DNA of 64,000 nt, taken from Sphingobacterium arenae (GTDB lineage: Bacteria; Bacteroidota; Bacteroidia; Sphingobacteriales; Sphingobacteriaceae). The number at the start of each line of letters is the position of its first letter. Position 1 is the stretch's first letter. Positions 19,777 to 28,130 of the stretch are shown here, piece after piece. A model generated the notes under the pieces. The model did not search any database. It had not been told where the DNA came from and was given only the letters and a program-made list of their open reading frames with translations. The stretch lies in the NCBI RefSeq assembly GCF_014692505.1, contig NZ_JACNYK010000001.1, positions 1,001,922 to 1,065,921 of the forward strand, in the 5' to 3' direction. The position numbers were made by a program, and so were the translations under genes.

Positions 19777-21195
19777 ATGAGAATGAAAAAACTATTGGGA
19801 AGTTTGTACTTGTGTTGTCTGGTGACGATGGGGATGGGGCAAGGAAACCGCTGGACCACTACGGAACAGCCTTTAGCCGAGATTGACGTCTTGAAAAAAC
19901 AGATAACAAAACCTGTTTTTCGGGATAAGGATTATTTGATTACAGCTTACGGGGCACAGAGCGATGGTATTACCAAAAATACCGAAGCCTTTCAAAAAGC
20001 GATCGAAGTTTGCCATGCGGAGGGGGGTGGACGCGTCGTCGTGCCAAAAGGCGAATTTCTAACCGGAGCTATTCATTTGAAAAGTAACGTCAACCTGCAC
20101 CTGAGTGATGGCGCTACTATCCTGTTTAGTAGAGACAGTTCAGATTATCCGATGGTACACACGCGATGGGAAGGATCCGATTGTATAAATTTCTCCCCGT
20201 TTATTTACGCTTATGAGCAAGAAAATATTGCCATAACAGGAAAAGGCTTGTTAAATGGAAATGCCAACAAAGACCATTGGTGGTACTGGGTTGGCAATCC
20301 TAAATACGGTTGGGATGAAACACGAGCGGGCAACCAAAAAAACGCGCGTAAATTAATCCATCAATACACGGCGGAGCAGCGCGCTGTAGAAGAGCGGGTC
20401 TTTGGTCACGGGCATTTCTTACGACCGACGTTCATACAACCCTATAAATGTAAAAACGTGTGGATCGCCGATGTAGAAGTGATTGATGGTCCGATGTGGA
20501 ATCTAAATCCTGTTTTGTGCGAAAACGTGCTGATCGAGCGTGTGCGTGTTATTGCACATGGTCCGAATAACGATGGGTGCAATCCGGAAGCGTCTAAGAA
20601 TGTTTGGATTCGCGATTGTTATTTTGATACTGGGGATGACTGTATTGCGATTAAATCCGGAAGAGATGAGGACGGTCGTAACATGGGACGTCCGGCAGAA
20701 AACTACATCATTGAGAACTGTATGATGAAAGACGGTCACGGCGGTGTGGTGATCGGTAGCGAAATCGCCGGTGGAGCTCGTAACATTTACGCACTGAATA
20801 ATACAATGGATAGCCCACAACTCGATAGAGCCCTACGCATCAAAACCAATTCTATGCGTGGTGGAATTATTGAAAATGTATTTTTCTATAACATCAAAGT
20901 GGGGCAATACAAAGATGCTGCAGTGCGTTTCAATATGTTTTACGATAAGGAAGGAGAGTATATCCCGACTATCCGTCATATTTGGGTAGAAAATTTGGAG
21001 ATCAGCCAGGGAGGTCAATATGCGGTACGTTCAAATGCTTACGAATCGTCGCCGGTGACGGGCTTTACGATGATCAATTGTAAAATAAACGGTGTAGAAG
21101 AGGCGTATGATGTTGATCATCTCAAAAATGTGACCTTGGAAAATGTGGAAATAAACGGTAAAGTGTATAGTTCTTTTAATGATTATGATAATTAG
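19777..21195 (+). CDS. GH28 polygalacturonase-family glycoside hydrolase, exported
   Basis: 472 residues with a signal peptide (LVTMGMGQ). The catalytic set is complete: Asp266 in NNDGCNPE, Asp287-Asp288 in GDDC, His321 in GHGG, Arg354/Lys356 in LRIKTN. NNDGxNPE-type sequences are common in exo-polygalacturonases and related periplasmic GH28s that work on short galacturonides, so an exo-acting periplasmic enzyme is likely (inference). The 3' end overlaps the DUF4450 gene by 17 bases, so the two are translationally linked. Confidence 0.88.
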   Translation: MRMKKLLGSLYLCCLVTMGMGQGNRWTTTEQPLAEIDVLKKQITKPVFRDKDYLITAYGAQSDGITKNTEAFQKAIEVCHAEGGGRVVVPKGEFLTGAIHLKSNVNLHLSDGATILFSRDSSDYPMVHTRWEGSDCINFSPFIYAYEQENIAITGKGLLNGNANKDHWWYWVGNPKYGWDETRAGNQKNARKLIHQYTAEQRAVEERVFGHGHFLRPTFIQPYKCKNVWIADVEVIDGPMWNLNPVLCENVLIERVRVIAHGPNNDGCNPEASKNVWIRDCYFDTGDDCIAIKSGRDEDGRNMGRPAENYIIENCMMKDGHGGVVIGSEIAGGARNIYALNNTMDSPQLDRALRIKTNSMRGGIIENVFFYNIKVGQYKDAAVRFNMFYDKEGEYIPTIRHIWVENLEISQGGQYAVRSNAYESSPVTGFTMINCKINGVEEAYDVDHLKNVTLENVEINGKVYSSFNDYDN

Positions 21196-24100
21196 ATTGG
21201 TAGCCGTGCTCCTGCTTAGTGGAGTTTGTTTGTTTACAGGTATGGCACAGTCCAAGCATTGGCAGAACAATCTCCGTAATTTACATTATACGGAGGATAA
21301 TGGAGATTTCCTACTCGTCAACGGGACATACCGTTTTAATAGGGCTTTGTATGGAAACCATAAGGCCTCTCGGGTAGAAGCTGGAGACCTGCCAGAATTT
21401 GCGCTATATATGCCCGGGATGGCCGGAAATTTGCAATTTGTGTTAGAAAATCGAGGTTCTTTCAAGAAACTGATCGAAGCAGAACATATTGAGACGAGAT
21501 ATCGTCCCGGTTCGATGGTATATAAGATACAAGATGCGTTCATTGGGAGCGGTCATATAGATATTACGGTGTTAGCGCAGGCGGACGAAGAAGGACTAAT
21601 CGTCAAACTGGATGCAACTGGTGTCGCCGAGGGGGCTAAATTACATGCGATCTATGGTGGAGCCAGCGGGCGCAAGTTCAGCCGCGGTGGAGATATTGGA
21701 GCCGATCCTGAATCGGGCTTTTACTTATTGCCGGAATATAGCGTCAATAATCGCTACCAGTTCGTGCAAAATAGTTTCGAGTTAGCCTACCTGGATGGGA
21801 AAGGAAAGGAGGAGTTTGTCTACGGCACATTCACAGCTACCGACCAGCTTCAACTTTCTGATGCGACGGTATTGGAAGATTTAGCTAAACTCACGCAGAC
21901 GGGGACCAACGGCCATCCAATCGTATATAGTTCTTATACATTACAGCATAAACCAATATATATTCAAGTAGCTAAAGGTCGTTTAGGTAAGAAAGTATAT
22001 TCCGAAGAAGAACTTGTGGAACGCTATGGCCGTGCTGAACAGGCGCGTTTGCAATTGACAGAGCGGATACAATTAAAAACACCGGATCGTTTCTTGAATA
22101 CGTTTGGTTCCGCTTTGGCGGTTGCTGCTGATGGCGTGTGGGAAAGCCCTACCTTTTTACATGGTGCAGTAGCTTGGCGCATGCGTTTGAATGCATGGAG
22201 GGGAGCATATTCAGCAGATGCATTGGGCTGGCACGACCGGGCAAAAGAGCATTTTTCGAGCTATGCTAATTCGCAAGTGCTGGAACCTGAAAATGCCAAA
22301 GTCGTTATGGATACCGCCTTGCATTTGGCACGTCATATTGAAGAAATGGGCACATCTATGTTTTCGAGCGGGTATATTTCCCGAAATCCGAATAATAATA
22401 CGGTAGCCCACCATTATGATATGAACCTGGTGTTTTTTGATCAAATGTTTACGCATTTTGATTATACGGGCGATTTGACTTACCTACGGGAAATGTGGCC
22501 TACTATTGAACGTCACCTCGATTGGGAGCGTCGTAATTTCAAAAGAGGAGGGCTCTATGATGCTTATTGTGCCATATGGGCCAGTGACGGGTTACAGTAT
22601 TCGGGAGGAGGCGTAGCCCACACTTCCGCGTACAATTATAGAGCGAATAAAGCCGCTGCAAAACTAGCTAAACTGCTTGGGAAAGATCCTTTTCTTTACG
22701 AAAAGGAAGCCGCGGATATCGGTAAGGCGTTACGCGAACGACTCTGGCTAGAAGAAAAAGGCTATTTTGCCGAATATCAGGATGCTTTAGGCCAGCAATT
22801 GGTGCACGACAAACCGGGACTATGGACCATCTATCACATCGCAGACGCCTATTTACTGGATGAATTTGACAGCTACCAAAATACCCGATATATCGATAAT
22901 CACCTGCCTCATATCCCTATTAAGGTTGAAGGGCAGGAGCACGAGGATCTTTACACCTTAGCGACAACTACCTGGCAACCCTATACGTGGTCGGTCAACA
23001 ACGTGGCGCTCGCAGAGAACTTGCAGGGAGCCTTGGCCTATTGGCAATCGGGACGACAGGACGACGCCTTCCGGCTTTGGAAGAGCAATATCATGGAAAG
23101 CATGTACCATGGTATAAGTCCGGGTAATTTTCAACAATTGTCGCATTACGATGCCTTCCGCGGCGAACTATACCGGGATTTTGCAGATCCCATCGGGGTG
23201 GCTTCACGGACGCTAACGGAAGGCCTTTTCGGGTTTTACCCCAAACTGTTGGATGAACATATATTGGTGAAGCCAGGATTCCCGGAGGATTGGGATTTTG
23301 CCGAGATTGAGCTTCCCGAATGGCGTTATGCCTTTCGGCGAGAAGCGGAGAATCTCTATTACGACATCCATACGAAATATACGAAACCGGTAACCCTAAA
23401 AATGGAAGTGCCGCTTAATTTTGCCTATATAAACGCTGTAGAGGTGAACGGAGAGCCGGTAGATTGGTCGATTAAGAGGTCGTCTATCAATAAGCCCGTG
23501 TTGACGTTTGAAGCTCTTGCCGCAACAGATTTTTCTGTAAAAATAAACGGTTTGGGTCAGTTGGATTTCCCGGGGAATGCCTTGATCGAACATCCCTATA
23601 CGGAGGAATTTACGCTTCCGCTATCAACAAATGTGAAACTTGTCGATATCTACGATCCGCAGCAGCTCATTACCGCGCAAACAGAACAAGTTTTTTCCTT
23701 TGTACAGAAAGAGCATAAAGGTACTTTCTTTGCGAAACTGAAGCAGGGAAACGTGACTTGGTGGCACGCGGTAGACCTTTCTTTGACGGCACCGGTTGAC
23801 ACGGATGCACAAATTAAGAAGGGGATGCAACAGCTGCGTCTACGAAATTATACGGATAGGCAATTGGATGGTCGCATTGAAAAAGCCGGGTTCGAGCAGG
23901 CCGTATCGTTTTCGCCATCAAATATTACGGAAATCGAATTGCCAAGTGCTTCGCTGACGAAGGGTACCAATGTTTTTCAGATCGATGTGGCGGGAACGCA
24001 GATACCGGTGAAACATGTACAGTGGGAGCTGCAAAACGAAGGGACATACCGTACGCAAGATCTCTCAACGCATTATAATGCGCAGCTCAGCGATATTTTT

Positions 24101-24766
24101 AAGCAGCGTTACTTATCGCCACGGACGACTCTCCCTACACTACAGTTGCCGTGGCAAGGTGTTGGCAATTGGTGCTATCCACTGGTAGAGCCTTCGATCA
24201 CTGATAGCGGCTTAATGGCGGCGCGTAATAACGAAGAAGTAAATTATCTAGGTATTCCATTCTTGATTAAAGGGAAAACAAAAAACGTGACGTTTGTCAG
24301 CCAATGGGATAATTATCCGACGGTGCAGGAAATACCGTTAGCCGGCAAGGCAGATAAGGTATACCTATTGATGGCTGGCTCGACTAACCCGATGCAATCC
24401 CAGATGGTAAATGCGCGGGTCAAAGTGCTGTATGAGGATGGGGAAGAAGCTGTTTTGGAATTGAAAAACCCGACAAACTGGTGGCCGATCGAACAGGATT
24501 ATCTGGATGATAATTATGCTTTCGAGATTCCCGATGAGGACATCCCTTATCGTGTAGCACTCAAAACAGGAGAATTATATCGTGGGGGTGAATGGAAGAG
24601 GTACACGGAGATTAAAGGGCTTAATAGTAGAGGGATTGACGGCGGTGCGGCAACCATACTCGACTTACCTTTAGATAGTTCGAAAAACTTGAAAGCATTA
24701 CAGCTTATTGCAGAGACAAACGACGTGGTGGTGGGGCTTATCGCCGCCACATTATTGACAAAATAA
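21179..24766 (+). CDS. DUF4450-type large exported protein, probable (alpha/alpha)6 glycosidase
   Basis: 1195 residues with a signal peptide (SGVCLFTGMAQ). The first 200 or so residues (LLVNGTYRFNRALYG, FALYMPGMAGNLQFV) match the DUF4450 look. A central helical barrel with many Trp and acidic residues at about 300-700 (AVAWRMRLNAWRGAY, IWASDGLQYSGGGVAH, TTTWQPYTWSVNNVALAEN, SNIMESMYHGISPGNFQQ) and a beta-sandwich region resemble bacterial rhamnosidase-like architectures. About 400 further residues form beta domains. I cannot name the catalytic acid or base. Overlap with GH28 upstream and its place between GH28 and a six-hairpin enzyme suggest an exo-glycosidase removing rhamnose or another sugar from rhamnogalacturonan pieces, but this is inference. 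Confidence 0.7.
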   Translation: MIMIIRLVAVLLLSGVCLFTGMAQSKHWQNNLRNLHYTEDNGDFLLVNGTYRFNRALYGNHKASRVEAGDLPEFALYMPGMAGNLQFVLENRGSFKKLIEAEHIETRYRPGSMVYKIQDAFIGSGHIDITVLAQADEEGLIVKLDATGVAEGAKLHAIYGGASGRKFSRGGDIGADPESGFYLLPEYSVNNRYQFVQNSFELAYLDGKGKEEFVYGTFTATDQLQLSDATVLEDLAKLTQTGTNGHPIVYSSYTLQHKPIYIQVAKGRLGKKVYSEEELVERYGRAEQARLQLTERIQLKTPDRFLNTFGSALAVAADGVWESPTFLHGAVAWRMRLNAWRGAYSADALGWHDRAKEHFSSYANSQVLEPENAKVVMDTALHLARHIEEMGTSMFSSGYISRNPNNNTVAHHYDMNLVFFDQMFTHFDYTGDLTYLREMWPTIERHLDWERRNFKRGGLYDAYCAIWASDGLQYSGGGVAHTSAYNYRANKAAAKLAKLLGKDPFLYEKEAADIGKALRERLWLEEKGYFAEYQDALGQQLVHDKPGLWTIYHIADAYLLDEFDSYQNTRYIDNHLPHIPIKVEGQEHEDLYTLATTTWQPYTWSVNNVALAENLQGALAYWQSGRQDDAFRLWKSNIMESMYHGISPGNFQQLSHYDAFRGELYRDFADPIGVASRTLTEGLFGFYPKLLDEHILVKPGFPEDWDFAEIELPEWRYAFRREAENLYYDIHTKYTKPVTLKMEVPLNFAYINAVEVNGEPVDWSIKRSSINKPVLTFEALAATDFSVKINGLGQLDFPGNALIEHPYTEEFTLPLSTNVKLVDIYDPQQLITAQTEQVFSFVQKEHKGTFFAKLKQGNVTWWHAVDLSLTAPVDTDAQIKKGMQQLRLRNYTDRQLDGRIEKAGFEQAVSFSPSNITEIELPSASLTKGTNVFQIDVAGTQIPVKHVQWELQNEGTYRTQDLSTHYNAQLSDIFKQRYLSPRTTLPTLQLPWQGVGNWCYPLVEPSITDSGLMAARNNEEVNYLGIPFLIKGKTKNVTFVSQWDNYPTVQEIPLAGKADKVYLLMAGSTNPMQSQMVNARVKVLYEDGEEAVLELKNPTNWWPIEQDYLDDNYAFEIPDEDIPYRVALKTGELYRGGEWKRYTEIKGLNSRGIDGGAATILDLPLDSSKNLKALQLIAETNDVVVGLIAATLLTK

Positions 24767-24799
24767 AATCTATTGCTAACATACAAAAAATACATATAG

Positions 24800-26953
24800 A
24801 TGAGCAGAAATTTGATAACGGGACTTGGAGCGGCCCTCTTGATCTTCGCCTCCTGCCAGACGACGCCCGAGAGCGAAAAAATTGATAGAAAAGCGGTTGT
24901 GCAGCGTCACAATATCGTTAATCAATCCGCCGATACGCTGGCTTCACTAACCGTTGGAAATGGTGTGTTTGCTTATACGGTAGATGTCACCGGGATGCAG
25001 TCCTTTCCGGTATATTACAAAAAAGGCGTCTCATTGGGTACACAATCGGAATGGGGATGGAATACCTTCGATAACGATGAAAACTACTTGTTTGAAGAAA
25101 CCTTAAAATCATATGATTTTAATCATGAAGGACGGGATGCAAAATACAGCGTTCAGCACAAAGAAGGTGGACGGAATACCGGAGCGACAGAATATTACCG
25201 GGTGAATCCCCACCGCCTGCAGCTTGGAAACGTAGGTTTGGCGTTTACTTTGAAAAACGGTGAGCCGGCGAGTGTAGAGGATATTCAGCAGGCTGAACAA
25301 ACATTGGATTTATGGACAGGATTAATCCATAGTAAATTTACGATCGAAGAAGAACTGGTAGAAGTGTGGACAGCGGCGGCACAATCAGCCGATAAAATTA
25401 CGGTAAAAGTATCGTCACCGTTGATCGCAGCCGAACGCCTGCGAGTGTTTGTACGTTATCCTTATCCGTCAGGGCAGTTTCTGGATGAAGCCGCTTATTA
25501 CGGTCAGGCGGAGGAACATGAGAGTAAGATTGTTGCCCAAACCGGTGAATCGGCTGTATTGGAGCATATTCTTTCGGGAACAAACTATTTCACGGGTTTG
25601 AATTACAGCAAAGGAGCGATCGCAGAGGCAGATAAACATTATTTTGTCTACCAACCGGCGTCGGATTTGGATACATTTGAATTTTCTTTCGCCTTTGCAG
25701 AGGAAAACAGTTTTACCGATACTGCGCCGACCTATGAAAAAGCTGCTCAAGAAAGTCAGGAAAGTTGGAAAGCGTTTTGGGAAAGCGGAGCCGCAGTAGA
25801 TTTTGAAGGAAGTACCGACCCGCGGGCGCATGAATTGGAACGCCGTTTGGTGCTATCTCAATACCTGACAAAAGTACAGTGCGGTGGAGACAACCCTCCT
25901 CAAGAGACAGGACTTACCTTCAATAGCTGGTATGGCAAACCACACACCGAGATGCACTGGTGGCATGGTGTGCATTTTGCACTCTGGGGGCGTCCGGAGA
26001 TTATGGAAAAGACATTGAACTATTATTTCCATACGTTTGAAAAAGCAAAAGCACTGGCAGAACGTCAAGGATATAAAGGGGTGCGGTGGATTAAAATGTC
26101 AGACAACGATGGGAATGAAAGCCCTTCGTCGGTAGCGGCCTTCCTCATATGGCAACAACCGCATATCATCTATATGACAGAATTGGCGTATCGCGATCAG
26201 CAGGATAAAAGTGTTTTAGAAAAATATAAAGACCTCGTGTTTGCTACCGCCGAGTTTATGGCAGATTATGCCTATTATGATGAGGAAAATGATCGGTATA
26301 ACTTAGGATTGGGTGTGATTCCAGCACAGGAAGTTTTTCCCGCTGCGAAGACCATCAACCCTACCTATGAGGTTGCTTATTGGGATTGGGCGTTACGCAT
26401 AGCACAGGAGTGGAAAGAGCGTTTAGGAGAGCCACGCGTGGAGGCTTGGGATGAAGTGATCAACAAGCTGGCTGTATTACCGATGCAAGACGATGTTTAT
26501 TTGGCAACCGAAACAGCGACAGACTCATACACGTTCCCCAAATGGATGACGGACCATCCAGCCGTACTTGGCGCGTTGGGCATGGTTCCTGAATCGCCTA
26601 AATTGGATAAAGCCATAATGAAGAATACGCTGGATACCGTATGGGCGAAATGGTCGTGGGAAAAAACGTGGGGATGGGATTTCCCGATGACGGCGATGAA
26701 CGCGGCTCGCTTGAATTTACCTGAGAAAGCGTTGGATGCGCTCTTTATGGATATCCAGACGAATACCTATCTCAAAAATGGACACAACTACCAGGATGGA
26801 CGATTACGTATCTATCTGCCCGGGAATGGGGGTACACTGACCGCCGTGGCGATGATGCTCGAAGGGTGGGATACTTCGGACGGCGAATTTCCGGGTTTTC
26901 CGAAAGATGGCACATGGAAGATAAAAAAAGAAGGATTTAAAAAGATGCCGTAG
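24800..26953 (+). CDS. Six-hairpin glycosidase-superfamily lipoprotein, uncharacterised
   Basis: 717 residues with a lipobox (IFASCQ, cysteine about 20). The N-terminal beta-sandwich has the recurrent Bacteroidota motif LASLTVGNGVFAYTVDVTGM. The helical barrel contains TFNSWYGKPHTEMHWWHGVHF (given here as TFNSWYGKPHTE and MHWWHGVHF), KMSDNDGNESPSS, INPTYEVAYWDWALRIA and WGWDFPMTAMNAARL. The plan, beta-sandwich plus (alpha/alpha)6 barrel, is that of GH65/GH95/GH15-like enzymes. Candidate acidic residues lie in the NPTYEVAYW and DNDGNES motifs, but the family and substrate cannot be assigned. It is 33 bases after the DUF4450 gene and 6 bases before a GH105 gene. It is probably an exo-enzyme acting on side chains or terminal sugars. 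Confidence 0.65.
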   Translation: MSRNLITGLGAALLIFASCQTTPESEKIDRKAVVQRHNIVNQSADTLASLTVGNGVFAYTVDVTGMQSFPVYYKKGVSLGTQSEWGWNTFDNDENYLFEETLKSYDFNHEGRDAKYSVQHKEGGRNTGATEYYRVNPHRLQLGNVGLAFTLKNGEPASVEDIQQAEQTLDLWTGLIHSKFTIEEELVEVWTAAAQSADKITVKVSSPLIAAERLRVFVRYPYPSGQFLDEAAYYGQAEEHESKIVAQTGESAVLEHILSGTNYFTGLNYSKGAIAEADKHYFVYQPASDLDTFEFSFAFAEENSFTDTAPTYEKAAQESQESWKAFWESGAAVDFEGSTDPRAHELERRLVLSQYLTKVQCGGDNPPQETGLTFNSWYGKPHTEMHWWHGVHFALWGRPEIMEKTLNYYFHTFEKAKALAERQGYKGVRWIKMSDNDGNESPSSVAAFLIWQQPHIIYMTELAYRDQQDKSVLEKYKDLVFATAEFMADYAYYDEENDRYNLGLGVIPAQEVFPAAKTINPTYEVAYWDWALRIAQEWKERLGEPRVEAWDEVINKLAVLPMQDDVYLATETATDSYTFPKWMTDHPAVLGALGMVPESPKLDKAIMKNTLDTVWAKWSWEKTWGWDFPMTAMNAARLNLPEKALDALFMDIQTNTYLKNGHNYQDGRLRIYLPGNGGTLTAVAMMLEGWDTSDGEFPGFPKDGTWKIKKEGFKKMP

Positions 26954-26959
26954 TGTAAT

Positions 26960-28087
26960 ATGAAGAAGCTATTTCTATTTATTTTATTGGGTTGTGGAAG
27001 CATTGTTTCCACAGCCCAAAACTTCACGACAAAACAAGAGGTGGTGAAGCAATTGCGTTTGGCGAATGATTATTTCATGAAAAAGTGGCCCGATCCAGGG
27101 AAAAATATCATCACCAATAAGGAACGTCGGGCCAATATCTGGACACGTGGAGTGTATTACGAAGGGCTCATGGCTTTTTACGGGATAGACCCAAACAAAC
27201 GATATTACGATTACGCCATAGAATGGGGTGACAAACACGACTGGAAGCCTGTTCGTGGCGAAGTGTATACCCGACATGCGGATAACCAAAATTGTGGGAT
27301 GACCTATATTGATCTTTACCGTATTGATCCACAGCCAATCCGGATCGAAGCGATTAAAATGAATATCGATTCGGTGATCAATAGCGGCCGTTACAACGAC
27401 TGGACCTGGATTGACGCGATACAAATGGCGATGCCGATTTTTGTGAAGCTAGGTGTGACGTTGAATGACACAAAGTATTTCGATTACATGTACAAAATGT
27501 ACCATCATATTAAATATGTGGAAGGCGGGAATGGACTGTACAATTCGGAAGATAAGCTATGGTGGCGCGATAAGGATTTTATACCGCCATATACCGAACC
27601 GAACGGTGAAGATTGTTATTGGTCTCGTGGTAATGGTTGGGTGTTGGCAGCATTGGCGCTTGTATTGCAAGAGTTACCGACCAGCGACCCGCACTACGCG
27701 GAGTATCTACAAGATTTTAAGAACTTGGCTGAGGGCGTAGCGCCTTTGCAACGTGCAGATGGCTTTTGGAACGTGAGTTTGCACGATCCGAATCACTATG
27801 GCGGGAAAGAAACAACGGGCACAGCGCTTTTTGTATATGGCATGGCTTGGGGTTTGAACAACGGTATCTTGGATAAAGCGACATATTTGCCTGTAGTAGA
27901 AAAAGGTTGGACAGCGATCAGCAGCGAAGCGATCCAACCGAATGGATTTTTAGGTTACGTGCAATCCACGGGGAAAGAGCCTAAAGATGGCCAACCGGTT
28001 ACTGTGGACAAGATGCCTGACTTTGAGGATTATGGTTTAGGCTGTGTATTGCTTGCCGGAACGGAGGTATATAAGATCGTAGAATAA
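26960..28087 (+). CDS. GH105 unsaturated rhamnogalacturonyl hydrolase (second copy)
   Basis: 375 residues with a signal peptide (GSIVSTAQ). The GH105 barrel has catalytic Asp152 in the motif TWIDAIQMAMP and the SRGNGWVLAALALVLQELP motif; GGKETTGTALFVYGMAWGL closes the barrel. This variant, with WIDAIQMAMP and CYWSRGNGW, is the more RG-like branch by eye, while the copy at 12125 has WLDGIYMADPF. The two GH105 enzymes may therefore handle different lyase products. This is the last gene of the PL1 operon and is followed at once by a hairpin terminator. The start is 6 bases after the previous stop. Confidence 0.9.
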   Translation: MKKLFLFILLGCGSIVSTAQNFTTKQEVVKQLRLANDYFMKKWPDPGKNIITNKERRANIWTRGVYYEGLMAFYGIDPNKRYYDYAIEWGDKHDWKPVRGEVYTRHADNQNCGMTYIDLYRIDPQPIRIEAIKMNIDSVINSGRYNDWTWIDAIQMAMPIFVKLGVTLNDTKYFDYMYKMYHHIKYVEGGNGLYNSEDKLWWRDKDFIPPYTEPNGEDCYWSRGNGWVLAALALVLQELPTSDPHYAEYLQDFKNLAEGVAPLQRADGFWNVSLHDPNHYGGKETTGTALFVYGMAWGLNNGILDKATYLPVVEKGWTAISSEAIQPNGFLGYVQSTGKEPKDGQPVTVDKMPDFEDYGLGCVLLAGTEVYKIVE

Positions 28088-28093
28088 ATGGTA

Positions 28094-28130
28094 GGTGCCG
28101 ATTACAAAGTCGGCACCACTTTTTTTATTT
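28094..28130 (+). terminator. Intrinsic terminator overlapping the end of the convergent GH43 gene
   Basis: GGTGCCGA at 28094-28101 pairs perfectly with TCGGCACC at 28110-28117 around an 8-base loop, followed on the plus strand by ACTTTTTTTATTTTT. The plus-strand gene ends at 28087. The stop codon of the minus-strand gene (TTA at 28102-28104 on this strand) lies in the loop, so half of the stem also encodes the last residues of that protein. Confidence 0.85.
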
